Shown in pieces: positions 9,501-16,526 of a stretch of DNA of 22,517 nt; the first letter of the stretch is position 1; every line of letters starts with the position of its first letter. The position numbers were made by a program, and so were the translations under genes. The stretch covers positions 1 to 22,517 of the forward strand of contig JBPYCQ010000025.1 in assembly GCA_051846895.1 (NCBI GenBank). The letters run 5' to 3'. Source of the DNA: CALKAL01 sp051846895 (GTDB taxonomy: Bacteria > Bacillota > Bacilli > Bacillales > Alkalibacillaceae). Under the pieces are notes generated by a model that saw only the letters and a list, made by a program, of their open reading frames with translations, was not told the DNA's origin and did no database searches.

Positions 9501-9626
9501 TCTCAAATAGCAAGTTTGAAAAGTTGGCTGAACAATCTAGAAGAAGAAAAGTGGATATCTAATTTTGAAAGTGATAAAAAGGATTTAGCAAGGGCGTTGT
9601 ATAATAATTGGGTTAAAGAAAGATGA
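6513..9626 (+). CDS. hamB: Ski2-like superfamily 2 helicase, probable Hachiman HamB
   Basis: A 1037-residue DExH helicase. Motif I MPTSAGKT is at 322-329, a Ia-type element PTRALVNQV comes soon after, and motif II DEAH is at 427-430. Motif III-like LLLSPF, motif IV-region ILCSTRITAESFAKYC, motif V VSATTTLAQGMNFP and motif VI GRAGR (682-686) follow. The QGMNFP/GRAGR signature is typical of Ski2-type helicases. About 310 residues before and 340 after the helicase core carry no recognised motif. An ATG at 6504 directly abuts AAGGA; the ATG at 6513 leaves a 9-base spacer and is preferred. The gene overlaps the end of hamA by 35 bases, implying coupled translation and a complex. Size and pairing fit HamB. 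Confidence 0.68.
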   Translation: MTKSVWENQINKIRGSRKTKEILTDWTEYDLSSRLSIYDNTRPKEHSESEFLAFLYQSTGSKLDRLSKEDSLSLIKKGYDISKTIWFENKPSNPVDYINQLFNLGVSGILSESTAEVRMILKDEDFSRLYNKIKVKNWGIYLESTNKLLFLILLRKLNGWEDIKFTKHIMENISVKRDSEEERYLNTLTDYENPFPVLSWLATQLNILEAIEEYSKYILTGKPDNIEKVIIRLCSDAIELIENSHRPSEKITVKLFEIGLIKMVKSSLWTNTYGLSEKVDEYIEHLTSTNNDNPVFDLWPSQQGALSQNLFDLNKTALIVQMPTSAGKTLLSKFYILQTLNLYHNAKIAYIVPTRALVNQVKKDLRNDFIDLDINVDIAIPFADIDPLEEELLLQDTDVLVTTPEKLDVLLRNDHPSVENLRLVVVDEAHNLADSSRGSKLELLLSNLRRENRNLRVLLLSPFIRNAKEIATWLGDNRGHDIFVDWRPSQQFTGLYKLDTLGRGNHYGVINYIPSSLNTMYNREFTFKIHHSTRKLTKVKQAFEAAKVYEKLGGVLILCSTRITAESFAKYCVESRQNLDSTLIRQLKPLLELIEEELGKDSLLYKAVLTGCAYHHSSLPLIIREEIEEAIANRLITVVSATTTLAQGMNFPISTVVFQSMNVPNGTYSRAMTNAEFWNIAGRAGRALTDKEGHILAIHESDKDEEQFRKYLSDKNNDVLSSLLETLDLYNEEDEFDFSLLRKSDGFTNLLQYIYHILYIEEDIEIEDIVRGSLVYHQLLNAGKDELAKKLINITRLYRKHISKDLNKKKLMKSIDGSGLSSISMKYLLGRLSQQNVNFNSNKIFSYNDDTLEKYIDLINNIPEINLGIYKQGGNFNPKLVSEITKDWVSGKPLKEIAQKHITFKANLDEKIQHCGKYIYGNLTNNLSWGLAAMLRANGILLGKEELDTDESLIPSYIYFGVNNKEAAALAMLGVPRFAAERLGKMWRKENGEFKNSQIASLKSWLNNLEEEKWISNFESDKKDLARALYNNWVKER

Positions 9627-9667
9627 TAAGATGTTAGCAACCTTTTAAGGAAAATAAGAACTAAAAG

Positions 9668-9697
9668 AGATAAGGAACTTTTTCCTTATCTTTTTTT
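9668..9697 (+). terminator. Rho-independent terminator after hamB
   Basis: AGATAAGGAA (9668-9677) pairs with TTCCTTATCT (9682-9691) around the loop CTTT, and a run of seven T follows (9691-9697). It ends the hamA-hamB transcript, so the small genes downstream must have their own promoter. Confidence 0.85.
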
Positions 9698-9888
9698 CTT
9701 TAAATAAGGCATTATCCCCCAAAAATCAAGTGTAAATCCCCTCCCTAATCAACTTTAGATAGTTAGGCTATATAATTAATAGCATAAATAGAACCTCATA
9801 AATTAGTTCAGAAAATCAAGGTATTTACCCTATTATCTTGAAGAGTCGCTTGTAAATGATTTTTCCAAAGATAATGGAGGAGATAAAC
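9698..9888. other. Intergenic leader of the small-gene pair
   Basis: AT-rich and gene-free. A TATAAT occurs at 9771-9776, but no good -35 was seen at the right distance. GGAGGAG at 9876-9882 is the ribosome binding site for the next gene. No other structure was recognised. Confidence 0.4.
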
Positions 9889-10254
9889 TTGCAACAAACA
9901 AATAACTCAAGAAAAACAATGGAAAATGAAATTGTTGAATTCCACCATGAGGATTACCAATTTATTATTACACGCTTTAAAAGAATTAACTGGAAGCAAT
10001 ACAAGGGGTTTGCTCAATATCAGTACTTTTTATTTGTGTTCGATAAAAGGCTAGCAAAGGTTATTAATGAGGATTCCATAACTGATGTTTTCAATACAGA
10101 GATTAGGGATGGTGTTTTTGAAACCTTTGAAAACCTTAAACAAAATATAGATGCTATTTTAAGTGAGTATATTTTGGATGATGATGCAATCTTTGAGTGT
10201 CTAAAAGTGGTTGAAAAATTGAATCCTATTCATTTGGATAAAGACGAGGAGTAA
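9889..10254 (+). CDS. Hypothetical protein (121 aa)
   Basis: I do not recognise this protein. It is a soluble, acidic-ended polypeptide of about 121 residues rich in aromatic residues (KQYKGFAQYQYFLFVFDK). It has a C-terminal helical part (FENLKQNIDAILSEYILDDDAIFECLK) and no signal peptide, membrane segment or known motif. The frame is open from an ATG at 9856 with no ribosome binding site. GGAGGAG at 9876-9882 stands 6 bases before the TTG at 9889, which I take as the start. It lies between two terminators (9668-9697 and 10240-10269), so it may be a single-gene unit. Its position inside a defence island suggests, but does not show, a related role. Confidence 0.6.
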   Translation: MQQTNNSRKTMENEIVEFHHEDYQFIITRFKRINWKQYKGFAQYQYFLFVFDKRLAKVINEDSITDVFNTEIRDGVFETFENLKQNIDAILSEYILDDDAIFECLKVVEKLNPIHLDKDEE

Positions 10255-10269
10255 AATCCTTGTCTTTTT
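10240..10269 (+). terminator. Terminator overlapping the stop of the 121-aa gene
   Basis: AAAGACGAGGA (10240-10250) pairs with TCCTTGTCTTT (10257-10267) with one G-T wobble, around the loop GTAAAA that contains part of the stop codon. The T-run at 10265-10269 follows. Confidence 0.65.
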
Positions 10270-10361
10270 GATTGCCAAAATATCTGATTATAAAATTCTT
10301 ACTATAAAAGCAGTATTCATCGCTTTCATGTCGAAATGAACGGAATAGGGAGGCGATGGAA

Positions 10362-10787
10362 ATGTTGCATAAACATAAATTGAGTGTTGAAGAATTACTT
10401 GAAATAAATGATTTTTATAATAGTTCAACTAGAATTACGATAACATATGCTACAGATAATACGGTGTTATTGGAACTTTATGAGGAAGGTGTTATAGAAA
10501 AATTCATACTTAGTAAGAGGGACTTAATAATGGTCCTTAGAAATTTTTATGTGGAGGATATCTGTGATATTGTTCTATCTGGTGTCAAGGGGTGTCTCAA
10601 CATAAGAGTTGATAATAACATTGAAAACTACCCAGTGGAAATTACTGTAGATGATGGGCATAAGTATTACTGTAATATTCAAGAACTTAATTACATTAAA
10701 AGGTTAATCAGTAACCAAAGGAATGAATATTGCCAATTCAAAGCGCCACCCGTGCCATGTTTTAGAGCCATCCTTGCCATGAAATAG
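10362..10787 (+). CDS. Hypothetical protein with 3' end altered by IS insertion
   Basis: I do not recognise this protein. About 120 native residues are visible: MLHKHKLSVEELLEINDFY, then alternating strand-like segments (RITITYATDNTVLLELY, NIRVDNN, PVEITVDDG) and a C-terminal helix (IQELNYIKRLISNQ). The GGGAGG at 10348-10353 is too close to the ATG at 10356 and sits 8 bases before the ATG at 10362, chosen here. From 10724 on, the coding sequence is insertion-sequence DNA: the last 21 codons (NEYCQFKAPPVPCF...) read into the left end of the second IS21 element. Joining 10723 to 13279 restores a natural end KKFGIN followed by TAG, so only six residues were lost. The protein may still work. Function unknown. 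Confidence 0.55.
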   Translation: MLHKHKLSVEELLEINDFYNSSTRITITYATDNTVLLELYEEGVIEKFILSKRDLIMVLRNFYVEDICDIVLSGVKGCLNIRVDNNIENYPVEITVDDGHKYYCNIQELNYIKRLISNQRNEYCQFKAPPVPCFRAILAMK

Positions 10788-10872
10788 AGCCACTTCGGAC
10801 ATCACAGAGCCACCTACTGTATAATTAAGATTGCACAATATTGTGTAAATTTTAATAACAGGAGGTTTTTTT

Positions 10873-12420
10873 ATGATCAAGTATCGAGAGATACTACGAT
10901 TATACGCTCATGGACTAAGCAATCGTAGTATTGCCTCAAGCTGTTCGAGTTCCAGGAACACAATCAGTGATGTATTAAAGCGAGCCCGAGAACTAGGGAT
11001 ATCATGGCCGCTGGAAGATGATGTGACGGATTCTAAGTTACAAAGTCTTCTGTTCCCTGAAAAGCATCAAAATGAACCAAGGAGGAAACCTGACGTAGAA
11101 TATCTTTATAAGGAAATGTCTAAAAGTGGTGTTACATTAACATTACTTTGGGATGAATACACTAAAGAGTGTCGAGACAATCAGGAAATCCCGTATAGTT
11201 ATAGACAATTCTGCAGGATTTATAATGACCATGTGAAAATCACAAAAGCAACGATGCGCATCAAAAGGAAACCGGGTGAAAGTATGGAAGTTGACTGGGC
11301 TGGTAAAACAGCTACTATTCGGGATTCAATTTCTGGCGAAGATATACCTGTATACATTTTTGTAGCTTGTCTGCCTTGTTCACAGTATGCCTACGTTGAA
11401 GGTTTTTTGAGTATGAATACAGAAAGTTGGATTCATGCCCATGTTCATGCTTATGAATTCTTTGGCGGCGTATGTAAAATGACAGTCCCGGATAATCTCA
11501 AAACAGGGGTTTCCAAAGCCTCTAAAACAGACCCCATCATCAACCTCACTTATCAAGAAATGGCTGAACATTATCAGACCGCAATTGTACCTGCACGCGT
11601 TCGTTATCCAAAAGACAAACCATCAGCTGAGGGCACCGTTGGTGTCATTTCAACTTGGATCATTGCCTCTCTTCGTAACCAGCAATTCTTTTCACTAATC
11701 GAAATCAATAAAGCAATCCACGAGAAACTTGAAGAGTTCAATCACAAACCCTTTCAAAAAAGAGAAGGAAGCAGATATTCTGCATTCATGGAGGAAGAGA
11801 AGTTTGCGCTCTTACCATTACCTGCTTCCCCATACGAATTAGCTTCATGGAAGAAAGCTACTGTACAATATGATTATCACATAAATATTGAAAAAATGTA
11901 CTACTCTGTCCCCTACGAGTATATAAAGCATGTTGTAGATATACGTATCACTAAAAGAGTAATTGAAGTGTTTTATAACCATTTTCGTGTCGCTTCACAT
12001 AGACGCCTATATGGCAAGAAAGGGCAATTTTCAACTATCCCAGAACACATGCCTAAAGGTCATCAGCTATATCACACATACGATAAGACATATTTTTTAG
12101 CCTGGGCAAAAACCATTGGCCCCAGCACGTTATCAACCGTTGAAAGCATTTTTTCATCATATAGGGTTGAAAAGCAGGCAATTAAAACATGTGTAGCGTT
12201 ATTGAAGGTGGCTGATAAATATTCAGTTGAACGGTTAGAATCAGCATGTAGAAGAGCTTTGGAATATTCTACAAGGCCAAATTTAAAAAGCATAAAAACA
12301 ATTTTAAGTACTGGCCATGATAAACCAGAATTCGAAAAGATTCATGAGCTGAGTCAATCAAAATCAAGTACCTATGGTTTCACAAGAGGTGCAGATTATT
12401 ATGGGAGGAATAAGAAATGA
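10873..12420 (+). CDS. istA: IS21-family transposase IstA (second copy)
   Basis: A 515-residue DDE transposase. A helix-turn-helix occupies about residues 15-40 (NRSIASSCSSSRNTISDVLKR). The integrase core shows D141 (MEVDWAG), D207 (VPDNLKTG) and E253 (KPSAEGTV), and a C-terminal domain includes YYSVPYEYI. GGAGG stands 7 bases before the ATG. It is only distantly similar to the first IstA in the window, whose core motifs read QVDFGQ and KGKVENV, so the two elements arrived independently. It overlaps istB by the ATGA junction. No frameshift was seen. Confidence 0.92.
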   Translation: MIKYREILRLYAHGLSNRSIASSCSSSRNTISDVLKRARELGISWPLEDDVTDSKLQSLLFPEKHQNEPRRKPDVEYLYKEMSKSGVTLTLLWDEYTKECRDNQEIPYSYRQFCRIYNDHVKITKATMRIKRKPGESMEVDWAGKTATIRDSISGEDIPVYIFVACLPCSQYAYVEGFLSMNTESWIHAHVHAYEFFGGVCKMTVPDNLKTGVSKASKTDPIINLTYQEMAEHYQTAIVPARVRYPKDKPSAEGTVGVISTWIIASLRNQQFFSLIEINKAIHEKLEEFNHKPFQKREGSRYSAFMEEEKFALLPLPASPYELASWKKATVQYDYHINIEKMYYSVPYEYIKHVVDIRITKRVIEVFYNHFRVASHRRLYGKKGQFSTIPEHMPKGHQLYHTYDKTYFLAWAKTIGPSTLSTVESIFSSYRVEKQAIKTCVALLKVADKYSVERLESACRRALEYSTRPNLKSIKTILSTGHDKPEFEKIHELSQSKSSTYGFTRGADYYGRNKK

Positions 12421-13160
12421 CAAATGAAAATACGTTAACCAAACTGCAAGAAATGAGAATGAATGCCATGGCAGAATCATTTAATGAACAATTAACTAAC
12501 CCATCCTATCATGATCTTTCATTTGAGGAACGATTTAATATATTAGTAGATAAAGAGTGGTCGAGAAGAAAAAACAACAAACTAGATCGATTAATAAAAG
12601 GGGCTGGATTCAGATATAACCATGCATGTATTGAAGATATCGAATATCATCCTGACCGTAAGTTGGACAAGGCCCAAATCCTTCGATTAGCTTCATGTGA
12701 ATATATAGACCAGAGAAAAAATATAATTATCAAAGGTGCATCTGGAAACGGAAAATCTTATATAGCATGTGCATTTGGAATGGCCGCTTGTCGGAATTTT
12801 TATAAAGTTAAATATGTAAGGCTTCCAGATCTTCTTGATGAATTAACTGTTGCACGTGGCGAAGGTATTTTTCAAAAAGTCATGAAAGCATATAAAAAGG
12901 TTAATCTACTAATTATTGATGAATGGTTATTAAGTTCTCTACGAGAACACGAAGCTAGAGATTTACTAGAAATAGTTGAATCTAGATATCAAACAGCTTC
13001 AACAATTTACTGTTCTCAATTTGACTCACAAGGATGGTATGAAAGGATTGGTGAAGCGACTTTAGCAGATGCCATATTAGACCGTATCATTCACGATTCG
13101 TACACAATAATGATTGATGGGGATAAATCTATGAGAGAAAGGTACGGTGTTAACAATTAA
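12417..13160 (+). CDS. istB: IS21-family helper ATPase IstB (second copy)
   Basis: A 247-residue AAA+ ATPase of the DnaC/IstB type that works with IstA in target selection. Walker A GASGNGKS is at residues 107-114, Walker B LLIIDEW has D168 and E169, and the C-terminal ADAILDRIIHDSY segment is typical of IstB. The ATG overlaps the istA stop (ATGA) and GGGAGG lies 10 bases upstream. The length is usual. About 114 bases separate its stop from the right tip of the element. Confidence 0.92.
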   Translation: MTNENTLTKLQEMRMNAMAESFNEQLTNPSYHDLSFEERFNILVDKEWSRRKNNKLDRLIKGAGFRYNHACIEDIEYHPDRKLDKAQILRLASCEYIDQRKNIIIKGASGNGKSYIACAFGMAACRNFYKVKYVRLPDLLDELTVARGEGIFQKVMKAYKKVNLLIIDEWLLSSLREHEARDLLEIVESRYQTASTIYCSQFDSQGWYERIGEATLADAILDRIIHDSYTIMIDGDKSMRERYGVNN

Positions 13161-13302
13161 AGTTAGGGTCACTACCAAAGGTAGTGGCTCTCTTTATGTC
13201 ATACATGGCTCTATTAGATGTCCGAAGTGGCTCTAATAGATGGCAATGGTGGCTCTAGCACATGGCAATATTCAGGAAAAAGTTTGGTATAAATTAGATC
13301 AT

Positions 13303-13341
13303 ATATTAGGAGAGTAGTGAATAACACTACTCTCCTAATAT
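13303..13341. terminator. Bidirectional hairpin between the small gene remnant and the McrC-like gene
   Basis: Perfect 17-bp arms (13303-13319 and 13325-13341; core GGAGAGTAGTG / CACTACTCTCC) enclose AATAA. The right arm contains the stop codon of the minus-strand gene. A T-rich stretch follows on the plus strand and none on the minus strand, so it is best placed to terminate the small gene that ended at 13296 before the IS insertion. Confidence 0.65.
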
Positions 13342-14610
13342 TATTTCTGTTAAATTTTCAACTATATGCCGCTCCCCTTCTTTAGTATAAAGGGGTCTTT
13401 TAAGGTTAATGGTTGAAACATTTAATGTTGTTTTTGAATCTAAGTAGAAAGTGTAAACATCAGATACAGACGATTCATATTCGGGATATAATAAGATGAT
13501 TTTAGGTTTTTGATATTTATGATAGTAGCCGAACATTTGATAAATGTCTTTATCACTTACACCTTTTCTAGGCTTGCTTTGTATTAATTTCTTATATTTT
13601 GTATCAATGATTACCTGTATCTCTTTATTTTTCTCAATAGAAATATCAGGCTGTAGATTAAAACGTCCATTATTAAATTTATCAAAGATGAGATGTTTAC
13701 CGCTTTTCTGTGTATGAATAATACTATGATTAGTAACTTCAGAAGAGTATTCCTTAATTACTTCAGATATATAGTCTTGATAAACGGTATTCATGTCTAT
13801 GTTAAATATAAATACATCACTTTCTTTGGAACCATTAAAGTCTAGAGATTGACTTAGAATATAAAACTTTGCAAAATTTAATAGGTTTTCAAAATCAATC
13901 AAAAGCCTATCATGTTTTACTTTTGTAAAGGTAGATTCGTTTACGTAGATATCTGTTACGTCTGATAATCTTAATAAAATTTGTTTTGCAAGAACTTTAT
14001 TCTTAGGCCATAATGTATTTTTTATCATATCATTTACAACATACTTAAATATCTGATTTACTATATTATCCTCAGTATAATTATCAAATTCATTATACAT
14101 TTTTAAGTTTAGAGGATTCATTAAGATATTTTTACTTATTAATATTTTACCTTTAATAAACTCTGAGTTTTCCTCTTCTCTAACATACGTTCTGTACGTT
14201 CCCTTTAGTAATTTTAAAGATAAATTCTTTAAAAATAAATTAATGATAAAGTCGAGAATCATGCCCTTTGAAACATCGTAATTATTAAAATCAATATTAT
14301 GATTTGGGATTTTTAAAGCCTTATTTATCATATAGTATAGATTTTTGTAGATTTCAGTTTTTGTCTCATTATTTAATGTTGTATCATCTTTGTTATATAT
14401 TTTCGGTAGTATTTCTACTAGAGTATCTCCCAATTTAATGACCCCTACAAAGTTTTGTATATGAACGCCTTCTAGATCAGTTCTAAGCATATGCGCATAA
14501 TTATCGGAGATTAAAGTGTTTAACTTACTAAGGCTTTCGTAATTGATTGTATCGCCTAATATTTCTTTGTAAGTAAGATATGAGTATTCAAAAGTTGTTA
14601 TTGTATTCAT
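13327..14610 (-). CDS. McrC-like restriction endonuclease subunit (LlaJI R2 type)
   Basis: A 427-residue McrC-family protein, the nuclease subunit that joins an McrB-like GTPase to cut DNA. The N-terminal half matches the McrC pattern (HIQNFVGVIKLGDTLVEILPKI near residues 50-71). The C-terminal PD-(D/E)xK site has D322 (LQPDISI), D336 and K338 (VIIDTKYK). An upstream TTG (14619) overlaps the partner's stop, but AAGGG is spaced 9 bases from the ATG at 14610, used here. It is translated from the same transcript as the McrB-like gene. Because two C5-methyltransferases lie beside it, I read it as the R2 subunit of a LlaJI-type R-M system rather than a methylation-dependent McrBC. Confidence 0.8.
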   Translation of the reverse strand: MNTITTFEYSYLTYKEILGDTINYESLSKLNTLISDNYAHMLRTDLEGVHIQNFVGVIKLGDTLVEILPKIYNKDDTTLNNETKTEIYKNLYYMINKALKIPNHNIDFNNYDVSKGMILDFIINLFLKNLSLKLLKGTYRTYVREEENSEFIKGKILISKNILMNPLNLKMYNEFDNYTEDNIVNQIFKYVVNDMIKNTLWPKNKVLAKQILLRLSDVTDIYVNESTFTKVKHDRLLIDFENLLNFAKFYILSQSLDFNGSKESDVFIFNIDMNTVYQDYISEVIKEYSSEVTNHSIIHTQKSGKHLIFDKFNNGRFNLQPDISIEKNKEIQVIIDTKYKKLIQSKPRKGVSDKDIYQMFGYYHKYQKPKIILLYPEYESSVSDVYTFYLDSKTTLNVSTINLKRPLYTKEGERHIVENLTEIILGE

Positions 14611-14615
14611 GCATA

Positions 14616-16178
14616 TCAACCCTTAGATACAATTTCTTCTAACGTCTCAATCAACTGTTCGTCTGATATATCATAATTAATTGCAAAAGATAAATTTTGA
14701 CCCTCATCAACTATTAGATTTCCTAATAAAGGAGTAATTTCACTTGGATTTGTATAAAAATACTCTTGTAGAAGCGGCAAAATTTGATATACCCAAATAT
14801 ATTTTATGTCACTAATTAGTTCGTTTTCAGGTAGATCTAATAACCTAAAGAAATAACTATGGCCAATAATATGCTCCCTATCAATAGAGTTCTTTATTTT
14901 ATTGTTAATGACTTTTACAGCGTTTATTGATGTTAATATGAGTTCGTTTGTAGTGGTTAGTAATGAAAAATCTGGTGTTATTTCGAAAAAGGTGAATCTT
15001 CTTCTAAGAGCAATATCTATCAATGCAATAGACCTATCTGATGTGTTCATAGTACCAATAATATACAAGTTATTAGGTACAGAGAAATTATTATTAGAAT
15101 AAGGCAACTTAACAATTGTCTCTTCGGGTTGACCAGATCTCTTTGTCTTTTCTATAAGGGTAATTAACTCACCGAAAATTTTAGATATGTTTCCGCGGTT
15201 TATTTCATCGATAATTAAGCAATATTTTTGTTCGGGATTTTCGCTTGCCTCTTTACATAACTTTAGAAAAATTCCATCCTTAACGTAATACTGTAATTGA
15301 CCAGTGTCCTCATTAACTTCTGCAGTAATACCTTCAATAAATTGTTCGTAGGAATATGATTGATGGAAAGTAATCATTTCACAGTAATCAAAGACTTCCC
15401 TAATTTTATTTGTATAGAAGGTTTTACCTGTCCCCGGAGGACCATAAAGAATTAAGTTAGGATTCTTATCTAAGAGTTCAACTATTTTAACTACCTTTTT
15501 ATTTTCATATATGCTTGTTCTCTCATTTATCACCGAGGATAAACTATCATTAACACTTACGCGAGTTGGATAAATTCTTCTACTCACAGATAGTCCTTTT
15601 TTAGGGGCTAAGTTGTATTTCTCTTCATCCGCAGCCTTAATCCCTAACACTAGATACTTAAGTTGTTTTCTATATTTTAGAAAAATAAGGTAATCGCCAG
15701 TATATAATAGTTTTCTAAAATCAGTAAATTGGCGAGAATCCTCTTCAATATATGAGATTTCAACCTGCTGCGTATTATCTCCCCTTCTACTTCTGGCAGT
15801 TGTTGTATAGCATTCTACACCTTCATTTACTTCTTCTATTGGCTTTCCTGCTAAATAATTTAGGTTATTTAGAGTTATTATTAATGGCAATTCAAGAATA
15901 AACCGTCTCTTAAATGAGTTATCTCTTTCGGGACTCTCTAGATATTTATAATTATGTAAATAAGGAAAAATGTCCATTTCACCAGAGGTAAGTGCAATAT
16001 GCGTTTGGTTTGCTGATGAATTATGTGTGATTGTATTTGTCGTAGCCAACTTTTTGATAAGTATAGCGTCGAAGGTATCACCTAATTCTTCATCACGAAG
16101 ATTTAGATCTTCGCTAAATAACTTTTGATCATCCAAGATAGCCCTAATGGATTCAAGGGTATTATCGAATGTAGACAT
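14616..16178 (-). CDS. McrB-like AAA+ GTPase restriction subunit (LlaJI R1 type)
   Basis: A 520-residue McrB-family motor. The first 230 residues are a presumed DNA-recognition region with no motif I can name. The AAA+ part has Walker A GPPGTGKT (246-253), Walker B LIIDEINRGN (321-330), the McrB-family NTxD-type signature as MNTSD (377-381) and an arginine cluster ALRRRF. McrB-family motors use GTP and, with McrC, translocate and cleave DNA. In LlaJI-type systems the N-terminal domain reads a specific unmethylated site instead of methylcytosine. AGGAG is spaced 9 bases from the ATG at 16178, preferred over the ATG at 16184. Its 3' end overlaps the upstream frame of the McrC-like gene. It diverges from the regulator and methyltransferase genes. 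Confidence 0.82.
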   Translation of the reverse strand: MSTFDNTLESIRAILDDQKLFSEDLNLRDEELGDTFDAILIKKLATTNTITHNSSANQTHIALTSGEMDIFPYLHNYKYLESPERDNSFKRRFILELPLIITLNNLNYLAGKPIEEVNEGVECYTTTARSRRGDNTQQVEISYIEEDSRQFTDFRKLLYTGDYLIFLKYRKQLKYLVLGIKAADEEKYNLAPKKGLSVSRRIYPTRVSVNDSLSSVINERTSIYENKKVVKIVELLDKNPNLILYGPPGTGKTFYTNKIREVFDYCEMITFHQSYSYEQFIEGITAEVNEDTGQLQYYVKDGIFLKLCKEASENPEQKYCLIIDEINRGNISKIFGELITLIEKTKRSGQPEETIVKLPYSNNNFSVPNNLYIIGTMNTSDRSIALIDIALRRRFTFFEITPDFSLLTTTNELILTSINAVKVINNKIKNSIDREHIIGHSYFFRLLDLPENELISDIKYIWVYQILPLLQEYFYTNPSEITPLLGNLIVDEGQNLSFAINYDISDEQLIETLEEIVSKG

Positions 16179-16184
16179 TATCAT

Positions 16185-16316
16185 TCACTCCTAAAGTCGC
16201 GTTTACTTTAAGAATATCATATCTCTATTAAATTTGAATCATATCTATTTATACCCTGATAAAAACATGATATAATATAAAAAAGCAAACAAATGCTCTG
16301 TAGGGGGGATAGAACG
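16185..16316. promoter_or_regulatory. Divergent control region of the R-M locus with operator-like repeats
   Basis: This region separates the minus-strand restriction genes from the plus-strand regulator and methyltransferases. TCATATCT occurs at 16217-16224 and again at 16239-16246, exactly 22 bp apart, which puts both on one face of the helix. ATATCAT at 16214-16220 is also found inverted as ATGATAT at 16267-16273, overlapping the plus-strand -10. On the minus strand the same repeats read AGATATGA and include TATGAT, a possible -10 for the restriction genes. The arrangement suggests one protein, perhaps the adjacent ribbon-helix-helix product, controls both directions. Confidence 0.45.
16248..16276 (+). 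promoter_or_regulatory. Extended -10 promoter for the regulator and methyltransferases
   Basis: TATAAT at 16271-16276 is preceded by TG one base upstream (TGATATAAT), an extended -10. A partial -35, TTTATA, lies at 16248-16253 with a 17-base spacer. The GTG start follows about 40 bases downstream with AGGGGGG in between. Confidence 0.65.
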
Positions 16317-16526
16317 GTGAAGAAAGTTGGAAGACCTTCTGGTAGAAGAAAAACAAGTAAGATTGAAATCTGCTTAGAACCATCAACAAAAAGCAAGTTT
16401 ATGGAATACCTAAAAGAGGAAGGGAAATGTGCATCGGTAGAAATTGGCTACTGGATTAATGATTATATAAGAGAGCATGAAAAAGAGAGATATAATATTG
16501 TTGACGGAGGAAATATAAATGAATAA
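16317..16526 (+). CDS. Small ribbon-helix-helix-like regulator
   Basis: A 69-residue basic protein. The N-terminus is GRP-x-GRRKTSKIEICLEP, resembling the basic strand of ribbon-helix-helix proteins. Two short helices follow (STKSKFMEYLKEEG and ASVEIGYWINDYIREHEKE). The frame is open from an ATG at 16293, but AGGGGGG at 16302-16308 lies within that extension and is spaced 8 bases from the GTG at 16317, chosen as start. It is the first gene of the methyltransferase transcript, and its last codons overlap the next start by 8 bases. By position it should set the timing of restriction versus modification, like the controller protein of other R-M systems. That is inference; the fold call is from pattern only. 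Confidence 0.6.
   Translation: MKKVGRPSGRRKTSKIEICLEPSTKSKFMEYLKEEGKCASVEIGYWINDYIREHEKERYNIVDGGNINE

Larger units (their letters stand above)
10724..13274 (+). mobile_element. Complete IS21-family insertion sequence (second copy, different subfamily)
   Basis: istA and istB are bounded by terminal inverted repeats that begin TGAATATTGCC (10724-10734) and end GGCAATATTCA (13264-13274). The 4 bases GGAA occur directly outside both ends (10720-10723 and 13275-13278), a target duplication of the size IS21-family elements make. Inside each end an AGAGCCA box repeats at about 22-bp spacing. The left copies start at 10764, 10786 and 10806. The right copies, inverted, start at 13185, 13206, 13228 and 13250. 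Such arrays are transposase binding sites in this family. The element is intact and probably recent, since the target duplication is exact. Confidence 0.9.

Noticed and set aside
10740..10815. CRISPR-like repeats at the left of the second IS21 element
   Set aside because: The 7-base boxes at about 22-bp spacing are mirrored at the other end of the element and are transposase-binding terminal repeats. Spacers are too short and no cas gene is present.
14902..15102. Plus-strand open frame inside the McrB-like gene
   Set aside because: It is the antisense shadow of a well-conserved AAA+ region and lacks a ribosome binding site.
13327..16178. Methylation-dependent type IV McrBC system
   Set aside because: The family match is real, but two adjacent intact C5-cytosine methyltransferases would produce DNA that such a system attacks. 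The four-gene content fits a LlaJI-type R-M system better.
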